Made by a program: the position numbers and the translations under genes. Shown here piece after piece: positions 1 through 5,405 of a DNA stretch of 5,405 bases. Source of the DNA: Helicobacteraceae bacterium (GTDB taxonomy: Bacteria > Campylobacterota > Campylobacteria > Campylobacterales > Sulfurimonadaceae); the NCBI GenBank assembly GCA_015489055.1, contig WFMO01000269.1:1-5405 (forward strand), given 5' to 3'. The first letter of the stretch is position 1, and each line of letters opens with the position of its first letter. The notes under the pieces were generated by a model. It worked only from the letters and a program-made list of their open reading frames with translations. It did not search any database and was not told the DNA's origin.

Positions 1-162
1 AATGAGTCAAGAGATAAGCCTCTAAGCGATATGAAATTATTAAAACTAATCGAAGAAAAGTTTAAAGTTACAATGGTGAGAAGAACAATTGCCAAATATA
101 GAGCACAACTTAACATAGCAGGATCAAATGAAAGAAAAAAACTATATCAACTCAATGTCTGA
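1..162 (+). CDS. rpoN: RNA polymerase sigma-54 factor RpoN, C-terminal end (partial)
   Basis: The gene enters from the left edge in the frame starting at base 1 and encodes 53 residues before a TGA at 160-162. Residues 26-34 (VRRTIAKYR, bases 76-102) match the RpoN box, whose usual form is ARRTVAKYR. This helix-turn-helix segment contacts the -24 (GG) promoter element and is diagnostic for sigma-54. The preceding residues ([15 protein letters not shown]) fit the usual 'P.SD..i...l...g' stretch of the C-terminal DNA-binding domain. Sigma-54 directs RNA polymerase to -24/-12 promoters and needs an AAA+ activator to open them; in Campylobacterota it drives the hook and basal-body class of flagellar genes. 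A sigma-54-like promoter lies about 2 kb downstream in front of flgL. The N-terminal regions I and II are outside the window. The end of the gene overlaps the start of the next one. Confidence 0.93.
   Translation, partial: NESRDKPLSDMKLLKLIEEKFKVTMVRRTIAKYRAQLNIAGSNERKKLYQLNV
120..123 (+). promoter_or_regulatory. Ribosome-binding site AGGA inside rpoN, favouring the 128 start
   Basis: AGGA lies 4 bases before the ATG at 128, within the rpoN coding region. The alternative in-frame ATG at 155 has only A-rich sequence before it and no comparable purine block at the right distance. This is the main argument for the longer form of the downstream gene. The spacing is slightly short, so it is not decisive. 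Confidence 0.45.
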
Positions 163-901
163 ATTAAAAAAAAGGCTTGACGTGGAAGTTGTAAAACGAA
201 ACAAAACCACAGAAGTCTCAAAAGATAGACCTGATCCTATTATCGTAGCACGCAAATATAAAAATGAGACCATTTCGCTGATATGCGCTTTGTTTGCATA
301 CGGCAATGTCAAACAGATAGTTAAGTTTTTGGATTCTCTTGATTTTGCACTTTTGGATGCTAAGGATGATATCATACAAAAAGAGCTAAACCATTATTAT
401 TACAGATTTCAAAATTCACAAGATATTATATGTTTGTTTATCGCTCTTAAGCGGCTAAAAGATATCTCAAGTATTGAGGATTTATTTGTGCAAGGTTACA
501 AGAAAAATCATAGTACTTTAGAAGGTGTCTCTGAAGTGATACAAGTCATGTATGGACTTTGTGAACATTCATCAAGAGGGTACAGCTTTTTACTTGGCAA
601 GGTGCCTGTAAAAACAAAAGGCGCAGGTGCATTAAAAAGATGGATGATGTATCTTCGCTGGATGGTAAGAAATGATAACGTAGATATGGGGTTGTGGAGT
701 AAAGTCGATAAATCTGACCTTATCATGCCGCTTGATACACATACATTTAACGTCTCAAAAAAACTGGGACTGCTAAGTAGAAAAACATATGACCTAGAAT
801 CAGCCATTCAGCTTACATGTAAGCTAAAAGAGTTTGATGAAAAAGACCCGTTAAAATATGATTTTGCACTATATAGAATAGGGCAAGAGAAGCTAGTGTA
901 G
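128..901 (+). CDS. DUF2400 / TIGR02757 family protein, function unknown
   Basis: This encodes 257 residues and I recognise it as the DUF2400 (TIGR02757) family from segments such as [32 protein letters not shown] and the C-terminal [16 protein letters not shown]. No activity is established that I know of. The C-terminal half resembles helix-hairpin-helix (HhH-GPD) DNA glycosylases: a Gly-rich turn KGAGALKRW (residues 164-172), then PLDTHTF (201-207), like the V-D-T-H segment that carries the catalytic Asp in Nth-type enzymes, followed by KKLGL and a final [14 protein letters not shown]. The possible catalytic Asp is D203 and a possible nucleophile is K170; both are inference. There is no signal peptide or membrane segment, so it should be cytoplasmic. 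The start at 128 overlaps rpoN by 35 bases; a second ATG at 155 overlaps by only 8 and begins at MSELKKRL, which may be where family homology starts. The overlap implies translation from the rpoN transcript. Family assignment is fairly sure, function is not. Confidence 0.85.
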   Translation: MKEKNYINSMSELKKRLDVEVVKRNKTTEVSKDRPDPIIVARKYKNETISLICALFAYGNVKQIVKFLDSLDFALLDAKDDIIQKELNHYYYRFQNSQDIICLFIALKRLKDISSIEDLFVQGYKKNHSTLEGVSEVIQVMYGLCEHSSRGYSFLLGKVPVKTKGAGALKRWMMYLRWMVRNDNVDMGLWSKVDKSDLIMPLDTHTFNVSKKLGLLSRKTYDLESAIQLTCKLKEFDEKDPLKYDFALYRIGQEKLV

Positions 902-988
902 GCAAGCAGAACTAATATTGCGTAATTTATACAAAAGTACGATATTTTACTAAATAAATTTCTAATATGTTTATTAAAATATTTGAAG

Positions 989-994
989 TATAAT
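989..994 (+). promoter_or_regulatory. Putative sigma-70 -10 element for the bestrophin gene
   Basis: A perfect TATAAT lies in the 118-base AT-rich gap between the DUF2400 gene and the bestrophin gene. A start site about 7 bases downstream (near 1001) would give a leader of roughly 20 bases with the AGGAG at 1008-1012. The region 17 bases upstream has no good TTGACA; Campylobacterota vegetative promoters often lack a recognisable -35 box. In DNA this AT-rich such a match can occur by chance. I see no convincing terminator for the upstream gene in the gap. Confidence 0.4.
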
Positions 995-1019
995 TAAATG
1001 ATTTGACAGGAGAATACGT

Positions 1020-1904
1020 TTGTTACTTAACAAAAAATATACACTTTTTTATGGTATAAAATCAACATATAAAGATTTTATTATACTTTCAATTTTTACG
1101 ACTATCTTATTTTTGTCACATCACTACACAAACTATTTTACTATGTTTATGCCTATCTCCATCTCCGCTTTTTCAGGAACGGCTATTTCGTTGATACTCT
1201 CTTTTAACCTGGCTCAATCTTATGATAGATGGTGGGAGGGTAGAAAAATCTGGGGTGCTATAGTAAATGATTCCCGCTCACTAGCTCTACAGCTCAAACG
1301 CTTTACGACAGAGGCTGATGCAGCTAAATATAAAGAGATAGTAAAACTGCAGATTGTTTGGAATTATGCAGTTGTATCGATGCTGAGAAAAAATGATATT
1401 GATGTTAAATCTCTAAAGTATCTAAACAATAAAGATAAAAAATCTTTTGCTAATGCACAGCATAAGCCCCTTTGGATTTACAATAAAATACAGACAAAAC
1501 TTAAAGAATTTACATCTTTAAATACATATGAACAGATACAAATTGATTCAACACTTACAAGATTGGTGGCACATATGGGAAAACTGGAGCGTATTAAAAA
1601 TACAAGATTTCCTATGGAATATCAACTTGTACTTCATGCATCTATCTATATTTTTCTGGCGTTTCTTTCACTTTCGTTGGCAAATCTTAAGCATCATTGG
1701 GAGATATTTATGCTCATTTTCATTGCGGTGCCATTTTTTTTACTTGAAGCGACTGCAAAACATCTTCAAAATCCTTTTGAGGGTTTGCCGCCGGATGTAC
1801 CAATGTACTCAATTAGCCGAAATATAGAGATAAATTTACTTACCCTAATAGAAGAGCCGGAGATACCGCAACCCATAAAGAGTAATGGTTTTTATCTTAA
1901 TTAA
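1020..1904 (+). CDS. Bestrophin family ion channel (membrane protein)
   Basis: This encodes 294 residues, a normal length for bacterial bestrophins. These form pentameric inner-membrane channels; the characterised Klebsiella homologue conducts cations while animal bestrophins are Ca-activated anion channels, so the ion carried here cannot be stated. Hydrophobic segments lie at about residues 18-40, 45-66, 203-223 and 228-244. The family signature follows the second segment: SYDRWWEGRKIWGAIVNDSR at 67-86. Near the C-terminus, NPFEGLPPDVPMYSISR (251-267) and IEINLL (269-274) match the conserved bestrophin belt. The middle (about 90-198) is soluble and charged, as expected for the cytoplasmic stalk. 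The acidic Ca-clasp run of animal bestrophins is not seen. The start is TTG at 1020, chosen because a strong AGGAG (1008-1012) sits 7 bases before it. The gene has its own likely promoter and converges on the tRNA, with 19 bases between them. A T8 run at 1734-1741 lies within the coding region. Confidence 0.9.
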   Translation: MLLNKKYTLFYGIKSTYKDFIILSIFTTILFLSHHYTNYFTMFMPISISAFSGTAISLILSFNLAQSYDRWWEGRKIWGAIVNDSRSLALQLKRFTTEADAAKYKEIVKLQIVWNYAVVSMLRKNDIDVKSLKYLNNKDKKSFANAQHKPLWIYNKIQTKLKEFTSLNTYEQIQIDSTLTRLVAHMGKLERIKNTRFPMEYQLVLHASIYIFLAFLSLSLANLKHHWEIFMLIFIAVPFFLLEATAKHLQNPFEGLPPDVPMYSISRNIEINLLTLIEEPEIPQPIKSNGFYLN

Positions 1905-1923
1905 AGTGTTTTTTGTGTTTTGG

Positions 1924-2006
1924 TGGTACCACCGGCCGGAATCGAACCGGCACTCCGAAGAACCGGATTTTGAATCCGGCGTGTCTACCAATTTCACCAC
2001 GGTGGC
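1924..2006 (-). tRNA. tRNA-Leu (anticodon CAA)
   Basis: Read on the minus strand this is an 83-base class II tRNA. The acceptor stem is GCCACCG paired with CGGTGGT (a G-U at 1-72), discriminator A and an encoded CCA. The D arm is GTG...CAC around AAATTGGTAGA. The anticodon stem CCGGA/TCCGG encloses the loop TTCAAAA, giving anticodon CAA, which reads UUG leucine codons. The variable arm TTCTTCGGAGT forms a short stem capped by a UUCG loop. The T arm is GCCGG-TTCGATT-CCGGC. All stems pair, so it should be functional. A second CCA directly follows the first (1921-1923), so the genome encodes CCACCA. No clear T-rich terminator hairpin follows on the minus strand. The spurious 62-codon minus-strand reading frame over this locus is a known artefact of tRNA-Leu translation. 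Confidence 0.97.
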
Positions 2007-2032
2007 ATCTGTTGAAGTTAAATAAGAATGCA

Positions 2033-2038
2033 ATAATA
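2033..2038 (-). promoter_or_regulatory. Possible -10 element for tRNA-Leu
   Basis: On the minus strand a TATTAT hexamer lies 26 bases before the tRNA 5' end, which would give a leader of about 19 bases to be trimmed by RNase P. A second candidate, TATACT at 2066-2071 on the minus strand, would give a longer leader. Neither has a clear -35 box, so the choice is tentative. Confidence 0.3.
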
Positions 2039-2073
2039 CACATTTGTTGCTTAAAAATAGCGTAAAGTATAGC

Positions 2074-2096
2074 TTGATTTTATAAAATCAATTTTT
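2074..2096 (+). terminator. 18-base perfect palindrome plus T-tract: weak terminator or operator
   Basis: TTGATTTTATAAAATCAA (2074-2091) is perfectly self-complementary and is followed directly on the plus strand by five T (2092-2096). As RNA it could form a 7-base-pair stem with a TATA loop followed by U residues, the layout of an intrinsic terminator for plus-strand transcripts reading through from the bestrophin gene, across the tRNA in antisense. The stem has a single G-C pair in each arm and would be weak. Equally it may be a binding site for a dimeric regulator, since it lies between the tRNA promoter and the flgL sigma-54 promoter, 32 bases before the -24 element. No T-tract follows it on the minus strand. 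The symmetry is certain; the role is not. Confidence 0.4.
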
Positions 2097-2123
2097 AGAC
2101 GATATTTATACAAAAGTTGCAAA

Positions 2124-2140
2124 TGGAACTGTATTTGCTT
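2124..2140 (+). promoter_or_regulatory. Sigma-54 (-24/-12) promoter for flgL
   Basis: TGGAACTGTATTTGCTT contains the invariant GG (2125-2126) and GC (2137-2138) with exactly 10 bases between them, and matches the TGGCAC-N5-TTGCW consensus apart from A for C within the -24 half. Transcription would begin near 2150, about 23 bases before the flgL start, leaving room for the GGAGGG ribosome-binding site. Hook-class flagellar genes in Campylobacterota are known to depend on RpoN and the FlgS/FlgR system, which supports the assignment. No duplicated enhancer site was identified, apart from the palindrome just upstream. Confidence 0.85.
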
Positions 2141-2172
2141 TTACTGTATATAATTTATAATGGAGGGATAGA

Positions 2173-4569
2173 ATGCGTGTTACACAAAGTATGTATTACC
2201 AGAACTTTAATAGTAGCAATAGCGCTTTGGCTAATGAGCTTTTAAATGTAAACAGACAAATCTCATCAGGCGCAAAGATACAATACGCATATCAAGGTCC
2301 AAATACGTTTGCAAAAACATTAAACCTTAATAATGAAATATCAACATTTTCACAGGTAATTTCAAGTGTTAACAGCGCTCAAAATATCAGCAAACAAACA
2401 GACAGCACAATTAGCAGCATGATATCTTCACTCACACAATTTAAGACGACGCTTATACAAGCTGCTTCGGGCGGACAGTCGGGAGCCAGTATGGACGCTA
2501 TAGCTCAAACTCTCTCAGGCATAAAAACACATTTGATGAATCTGGCTAACACTTCCGTTAACGGACAATATCTGTTTTCCGGTTCAGCGACTTCACAAAA
2601 ACCAATAAATGCCAATGGACAATATATGGGTAATGCTCAGCAGCTAAGTGCTTTTTTAGGATCAGGCGTTAAGCAGGCATATAACATTCCCGGTTCGCAA
2701 TTGTTTTTAGGAACAAACAGCAGTGTAAAAAGAACAATTACTACAAATGTACCACATTTGAATCAAACGCTACTTCATCCTAGTGTTATGACAACCTCAC
2801 CAAACCAAAATTCACAACAGGTATATATTACACCGACAGACACTATACGTGATCTTGTCGGCTCATCATCATCTACTATCAATAGTACTTTGGCTAATCA
2901 TAATTTCTATATTCAAGGAACAACGCATGACGGTACAACTTTTAATACGACAATAAGCCTAACAGATACAAATACTGTCCAAGATTTAATGACTAAGATA
3001 GGAGAGGCGTTTGGCAATACTCCTACAAACAGTGTGGTAAATGTATCTCTTAATGCGCATGGAGAATTTGTCATTAAAGATAATTTACCCGGTAGCTCAA
3101 AGCTTGACTTTCATATGGTTGAAAATACAAGCAATACGCCACAGAGTAATCTAACTGCTTTAAATTCCGATAAAACAAATCTAGTCAGCTTTAATCAAAG
3201 TTCTGTTGCTAGTTACGTCTCCAAGGTAGGACAGCAACATAGCCTATATGACCCTGCTAGCTACACATTAAATATGCAAATGACGACTCATGTAGGTAAA
3301 ACGGCGCGAACTTCTACACCTTTACTTTCGATTTTACCCGCCAATACAGCAACAATCTCATTTAGCGGAAATAAAACAGATGGCAGTAGCGTTTCATCAA
3401 CTTTTACTGTTACATCAAGTTCAACAGTTAAAGATTTAATGAATGCAATTAAAACAACTTACCAGTCTATCGGAGATGACTTAAATGTTGGATTAACAAA
3501 TGGTAAGTTGACATTTTATACAAAAGCCGGAGCAGGGAAGATAGATGTATCTATGAAATCCAAAGATAGTAGCGGCGCAACCATTAACGGGCTTACAGAA
3601 AATGCGGGATTGAGCTATGACACTGCAGCATTTACAGCTAGTGGGGCATCATTGACATCTAATGTGTCTCAAATTGTTAATGCAGATAATTCTTATGCAA
3701 CAAACAGCACAACACTCTCTCAAGTCTCCGGCACCTCTCCTTTTGTGAGCAGTACACAATCAAGACAACTTGTTTTAAAGGGTATCGATATAAACGGTAA
3801 AGCTTTTAACGCAACTATAGATCTTAAGCAAAGCGGCTCAACTTTCTCAGTTGATGGCGGTACAACAAACTACCCAATCTACAATATGGCAACCCCAAGA
3901 ACAGCCACAAACGGTAATGATGTTACATATCAGCAATTAAGTGATGTTGTAAATATGATAGTAAGCAACAATCTTCCATCATCCACGTCGAGTCCAACAG
4001 CTTATGACAAAGCTATTGCAAATGCAGATATACAATCTACTGTGAAATTAAATAACCAAGGACAGCTTACATTTACACAAAACAATGCAAACATTACAAA
4101 AGCACAAATAAGTCTATATGATGCAAATAGTGATAGTGTCACATCTTCATCACCTGCTGCTTTAGAATTTAATGCAAATAAAGCTAATACTGTTTCTGAC
4201 CCAAAAACAAACTTTTTTTCTGCTTTGAGCGAAGCTATTTCATCGGTTTCTAAAAATCAGATTTACCCTGATTCGACTGTGGGAAGTCAGGCTACTATAG
4301 GTATAGAAAATTCCATAACCATGATAACCAACCTTATAAATCATGTAACAAAAGTACACTCTCTCTCAGGTGTACAAACACAATCACTGCAACAAGCCGC
4401 AGATACTACCAGTATGCTTAAAGTCAGCACGCAAATAGTTCAGTCATCAGTGATTGATACAAATATTGCCGAAGCCACTGCAAGGCTAAGCCAGCTACAA
4501 TTGAATCAACAAGCTTTGTATGCCAGTTTGTCAAAAGTGTCAAAGTTATCATTGGTCAATTATATATAA
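2173..4569 (+). CDS. flgL: Flagellar hook-associated protein FlgL (HAP3), long form
   Basis: FlgL sits between the hook (through FlgK) and the flagellin filament, and is exported through the flagellar type III apparatus. The 798-residue product has the flagellin-like N-terminal region (about 1-145: RVTQSMYYQNF, LLNVNRQISSGAKI, LNLNNEISTFSQ, LANTSVNGQYLFSGS) and a C-terminal region (about 681-798, ending LSKVSKLSLVNYI) that together form the D0/D1 coiled-coil core. It has no cysteine or tryptophan and is rich in Ser, Thr and Asn, as is common for flagellar axial proteins. Enterobacterial FlgL is only just over 300 residues; Campylobacter and Helicobacter forms are about 750-830, so this is normal for the phylum. 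The extra central region (about 150-680) should be surface exposed and holds three similar beta-rich modules (about 245-315, 393-465 and 531-653) of Flagellin_IN type. The ATG is preceded by GGAGGG at 2162-2167 and by a sigma-54 promoter. ftsK follows after 78 bases. Confidence 0.95.
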   Translation: MRVTQSMYYQNFNSSNSALANELLNVNRQISSGAKIQYAYQGPNTFAKTLNLNNEISTFSQVISSVNSAQNISKQTDSTISSMISSLTQFKTTLIQAASGGQSGASMDAIAQTLSGIKTHLMNLANTSVNGQYLFSGSATSQKPINANGQYMGNAQQLSAFLGSGVKQAYNIPGSQLFLGTNSSVKRTITTNVPHLNQTLLHPSVMTTSPNQNSQQVYITPTDTIRDLVGSSSSTINSTLANHNFYIQGTTHDGTTFNTTISLTDTNTVQDLMTKIGEAFGNTPTNSVVNVSLNAHGEFVIKDNLPGSSKLDFHMVENTSNTPQSNLTALNSDKTNLVSFNQSSVASYVSKVGQQHSLYDPASYTLNMQMTTHVGKTARTSTPLLSILPANTATISFSGNKTDGSSVSSTFTVTSSSTVKDLMNAIKTTYQSIGDDLNVGLTNGKLTFYTKAGAGKIDVSMKSKDSSGATINGLTENAGLSYDTAAFTASGASLTSNVSQIVNADNSYATNSTTLSQVSGTSPFVSSTQSRQLVLKGIDINGKAFNATIDLKQSGSTFSVDGGTTNYPIYNMATPRTATNGNDVTYQQLSDVVNMIVSNNLPSSTSSPTAYDKAIANADIQSTVKLNNQGQLTFTQNNANITKAQISLYDANSDSVTSSSPAALEFNANKANTVSDPKTNFFSALSEAISSVSKNQIYPDSTVGSQATIGIENSITMITNLINHVTKVHSLSGVQTQSLQQAADTTSMLKVSTQIVQSSVIDTNIAEATARLSQLQLNQQALYASLSKVSKLSLVNYI

Positions 4570-4578
4570 GCTGATTTT

Positions 4579-4587
4579 TGATATACT
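4579..4587 (+). promoter_or_regulatory. Putative extended -10 promoter for ftsK
   Basis: TGATATACT matches the extended -10 form TGnTATAMT and lies just after the flgL stop, following a T-rich stretch (GATTTTTG) typical of Campylobacterota vegetative promoters. Transcription would begin near 4594, about 54 bases before the ftsK start. This would give ftsK an expression route independent of the flagellar sigma-54 promoter. No experimental support; the motif alone is moderate evidence. Confidence 0.4.
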
Positions 4588-4602
4588 CCATACCTTAAAG
4601 AT

Positions 4603-4622
4603 AAAAGCTTTATACGCTTTTT
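4603..4622 (+). terminator. Weak hairpin with T-tract after flgL
   Basis: AAAAGC (4603-4608) pairs with GCTTTT (4616-4621) around a 7-base loop, and a T-rich tail (TTTTTG, 4618-4623) overlaps the 3' arm. This is the layout of a weak intrinsic terminator for flgL. The stem has only two G-C pairs, so read-through into ftsK is likely. If the promoter at 4579-4587 is real, the hairpin would lie in the ftsK leader rather than upstream of it, which lowers confidence in the terminator call. Confidence 0.35.
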
Positions 4623-4647
4623 GTTATTGTCATAAATAGGATATTTT

Positions 4648-5405
4648 TTGCGTAATATTTTTTATATCATTGTATTTGGAGTTTTAATATATTTAGGTAT
4701 ATCAACGGTTGTGGCTAATAGCTCTATAGTTGGAACTTATGGTCATGCATTTGCAGTGTTTAATCATAGATATTTTGGTTATCTGTCTTATATCTATCCA
4801 TTTTTATTTTTATATCCATTATATAAGATATATAAGTTTTCTGTGCTTACTTCAAGACGCTTAGAGATTATTATAGCTTCTATCGTTCTCTTTTTTGCCA
4901 TGGAGATATTACAAGCCGTTTTAATTTCCAATGATTTACGAGGTAAACTAGGTTCTGATTTTATAGGATTTGTTTCTCCATATATCGGTATTTTTGGTGT
5001 ATGGCTGGTTGTACTTACATTAGTATTAATATCTTTTAGTATTTTATACGATTTTGAATTGTATCAATTTAGAGATAAGCTATTATTTGCGTACTCTGAT
5101 GCTGTAAAAAAGGATACCAAAGAAGACACCAAAGAAGACACTTTAGATGAACCATCATATATTCGCAAGCATATTGATATTAAAAAAGATGCACAACCTC
5201 CATTGCATCAAGAAAAAGAAAAGATATCTGATGTTTTAGTATCAGATAGCGCCACCTCATCAGCAGAAGAGACGGTCACACCAAAGCACAATATTATAGT
5301 AGATGAATTGGAAGAGAATAAAAAACTATTAGAATCAATCGAAAAAGGCAAAACTGAAAAACCTAAAAATTTTAAACTTCCAACAAGTAATTTTTTACAA
5401 AAACC
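4648..5405 (+). CDS. ftsK: DNA translocase FtsK, N-terminal part (partial)
   Basis: 252 complete codons run off the right edge. FtsK anchors at the division septum and pumps DNA to clear chromosome ends and trigger XerCD/XerH-type recombination. The visible part has four hydrophobic segments at about residues 1-23, 43-64, 72-93 and 108-133, matching the FtsK 4TM domain; FVSPYIGIFGVWLVVL (108-123) is typical. From about residue 137 a charged, low-complexity linker follows (KEDTKEDT, EEKxx-type acidic and lysine-rich stretches). It ends in FKLPTSNFLQK (242-252), which resembles the 'y.LP...lL' sequence that introduces the FtsK motor. The RecA-like motor with Walker A/B and the gamma domain lie beyond the window. 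The TTG at 4648 is preferred because AGGA (4638-4641) lies 6 bases before it, an in-frame stop sits at 4633, and the first membrane segment begins right after it. Adjacency to flgL also occurs, as I recall, in Campylobacter jejuni. Confidence 0.88.
   Translation, partial: MRNIFYIIVFGVLIYLGISTVVANSSIVGTYGHAFAVFNHRYFGYLSYIYPFLFLYPLYKIYKFSVLTSRRLEIIIASIVLFFAMEILQAVLISNDLRGKLGSDFIGFVSPYIGIFGVWLVVLTLVLISFSILYDFELYQFRDKLLFAYSDAVKKDTKEDTKEDTLDEPSYIRKHIDIKKDAQPPLHQEKEKISDVLVSDSATSSAEETVTPKHNIIVDELEENKKLLESIEKGKTEKPKNFKLPTSNFLQK
5116..5139 (+). repeat. 12-base in-frame tandem repeat in the FtsK linker
   Basis: Two perfect copies of ACCAAAGAAGAC (5116-5127 and 5128-5139), flanked by partial units, encode TKED twice in the linker between the membrane and motor domains. 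The unit length is a multiple of three, so copy-number change would alter linker length without breaking the frame. Such linkers tolerate length variation. Confidence 0.75.

Noticed and set aside
166..173. A8 run at the start of the DUF2400 gene, and the T8 run at 1734-1741 in the bestrophin gene
   Set aside because: Could allow slippage or phase variation, but runs of this length are common in AT-rich genomes and both frames are intact here.
142..375. 77-codon minus-strand reading frame
   Set aside because: Lies wholly within the DUF2400 gene on the opposite strand, with no recognisable motif or independent ribosome-binding site.
508..807. 99-codon minus-strand reading frame
   Set aside because: Shadow of the DUF2400 gene; the plus strand carries clear family motifs over the same bases.
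926..938. 13-base match TTTATACAAAAGT shared with the region near 2106-2118
   Set aside because: Low-complexity AT-rich match; a near copy also occurs inside flgL near 3516, so it is likely chance rather than a regulatory site.
1528..1827. 99-codon plus-strand reading frame in another frame
   Set aside because: Shadow of the bestrophin gene, whose conserved C-terminal motifs are encoded by the same bases.
1845..2033. 62-codon minus-strand reading frame (VVKLVDTPDSKSG...)
   Set aside because: It is the well-known false translation of a tRNA-Leu gene, lying over the tRNA at 1924-2006.
2149..2154. TATAAT just upstream of flgL
   Set aside because: Start site would fall at the ribosome-binding site, leaving no usable leader; the sigma-54 promoter explains flgL better.
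1..5405. CRISPR arrays, insertion sequences, phage or defence genes
   Set aside because: No regularly spaced repeats, transposase or integrase motifs or terminal inverted repeats were seen; all genes look like core-genome genes.

Overview
The window looks like chromosomal DNA from a member of the Campylobacterota (the epsilon group), most likely a free-living Sulfurimonas-like genus. This rests on the AT-rich base use, TTG starts behind good ribosome-binding sites, a very long FlgL of the Campylobacter/Helicobacter type lying directly upstream of ftsK (a neighbourhood I recall from Campylobacter jejuni), and the sequence character of the RpoN tail. The genus is inference; no marker here fixes it.

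Layout, left to right. Bases 1-162 are the C-terminal end of rpoN (sigma-54), including the RpoN box. The next gene (128-901) overlaps the end of rpoN and encodes a DUF2400/TIGR02757 family protein of unknown function. After a 118-base AT-rich gap with a likely promoter comes a bestrophin-family membrane channel gene (1020-1904, TTG start). It converges on a tRNA-Leu(CAA) gene on the minus strand (1924-2006). A 166-base divergent intergenic region holds an 18-base perfect palindrome with a T-tract and a near-canonical sigma-54 promoter. That promoter points into flgL (2173-4569), the hook-filament junction protein. A 78-base gap with an extended -10 element and a weak hairpin precedes the 5' part of ftsK (4648 to the window end), which is cut off before its motor domain.

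Functional links. The clearest is between the left end and the middle: the tail of the sigma-54 gene and a sigma-54-type promoter in front of flgL occur in one window, which fits the known use of sigma-54 for the hook/basal-body class of flagellar genes in Campylobacterota. The other genes (DUF2400, bestrophin, tRNA-Leu, ftsK) look like ordinary core-genome neighbours. I see no mobile element, CRISPR array, phage gene or defence system, and nothing that amounts to a new multi-gene system. The more interesting leads are small: a possible DNA-glycosylase-like fold in the DUF2400 protein, repeated beta-type modules inside the long FlgL, the palindrome between the tRNA and flgL, and a tandem CCACCA at the tRNA 3' end.
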